Source: a virus. Taken from it: a stretch of DNA of 22,320 nucleotides. Position numbers and translations under genes: made by a program. This document shows, piece by piece, positions 22,066 through 22,320 of the stretch. Each line of letters begins with the position of its first letter. The first letter of the stretch is position 1. Where the stretch lies: positions 1-22,320 of the IMG/VR virus record IMGVR_UViG_3300047553_000886. One strand, written 5' to 3'. A model generated the notes under the pieces. The model searched no databases. It was not told the DNA's origin and was given only the letters and a program-made list of their open reading frames with translations.

Positions 22066-22320
22066 ATGGGACTGTTTACCTTTTTTGATCGCTTTCGCGG
22101 ATCTGGTAGCTCCAACGCCTCAGGTGGAGATCGTTCGCCATGGGGTGACTTTTCATTCGAGTCAGTGTCTGCGCGTACCAGCAGTGGCATGCGCGTCTCG
22201 CCCGATAGCGCGCTGCGCCTAGCTGCTGTGTATGCCTGTGTGCGGATACTGGCCGAAACAATTGCATCACTGCCTTTGGTGGTTTACCAGCGCCGCCCTG
22301 ACGGCGGCAAGGACAGGGTC
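22066..22320 (+). CDS. HK97-type phage portal protein, N-terminal part (cut by window edge)
   Basis: The first 85 codons are present and the gene runs off the right edge. MGLFTFFDRFRGS is followed by SPDSALRLAAVYACVRILAE and TIASLPLVVYQRRPDGG, the hallmark N-terminal helix and strand of HK97-family portals. The dodecameric portal forms the DNA entry channel at one prohead vertex and docks the terminase. The ATG is 4 bases after the terminase stop, as is usual in these late operons. Confidence 0.92.
   Translation, partial: MGLFTFFDRFRGSGSSNASGGDRSPWGDFSFESVSARTSSGMRVSPDSALRLAAVYACVRILAETIASLPLVVYQRRPDGGKDRV

Overview
The window looks like the left part of an integrated temperate phage (prophage) of the tailed, HK97-like, cos-type architecture, sitting in a betaproteobacterial chromosome. 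The GC-rich coding style, the codon use and the gene families suggest a Comamonadaceae/Burkholderiales host; this is an inference from general resemblance and no species can be named. About the first 730 bases are host DNA: the 5' end of a BtuB-type TonB-dependent receptor on the minus strand, its cobalamin riboswitch leader and a good sigma70 promoter. The element appears to begin between this promoter and position 823; no att core could be identified because the other end lies outside the window.

Region by region: (a) 823-3191, minus strand: a tightly overlapping four-gene cassette of a 64-aa protein, a DUF2924 protein, a large serine recombinase and a 132-aa helix-turn-helix protein. The recombinase is the only integrase candidate. 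(b) 3339-5391, plus strand: an operator-like inverted repeat beside a promoter, then a P63C-domain protein and an AT-richer coiled-coil protein of unknown role. (c) 5398-14300, plus strand: an early operon with a sigma70-like factor, two unknown proteins, an AAA_24/Sak4-like ATPase, a DUF669 probable ssDNA-binding protein, a coiled-coil protein, a Cas4/RecB-like nuclease, an SF2 helicase, a DUF6511 protein and a primase-polymerase/helicase fusion. Together these form a replication and recombination module. (d) 14301-14699: a gene-free, AT-rich stretch with repeated TTGAAA-type motifs in both orientations, a candidate replication origin. (e) 14700-18117, plus strand: a RuvC-like nuclease, a DUF6456-like protein, a TacA/TacT-type toxin-antitoxin pair with its own promoter and tandem operator, and a ParB-MTase fusion preceded by a promoter-terminator pair. 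(f) 18063-18948, minus strand: a three-gene cassette (68-aa protein, DUF6900-like, DUF3489) whose last gene overlaps the methyltransferase tail to tail. (g) 19078-22320, plus strand: HNH endonuclease, a C/G-palindrome cos candidate, terminase small and large subunits, and the start of the portal gene, where the window ends.

Working model: the recombinase cassette integrates and excises the element. The early operon copies and recombines phage DNA, with the phage sigma factor possibly redirecting host polymerase. The methyltransferase may modify phage DNA, and the toxin-antitoxin pair stabilises the prophage. HNH plus terminase cut at cos and package DNA through the portal. No recognisable CI/Cro-type repressor gene and no tRNA, CRISPR array or insertion sequence was seen in the window.
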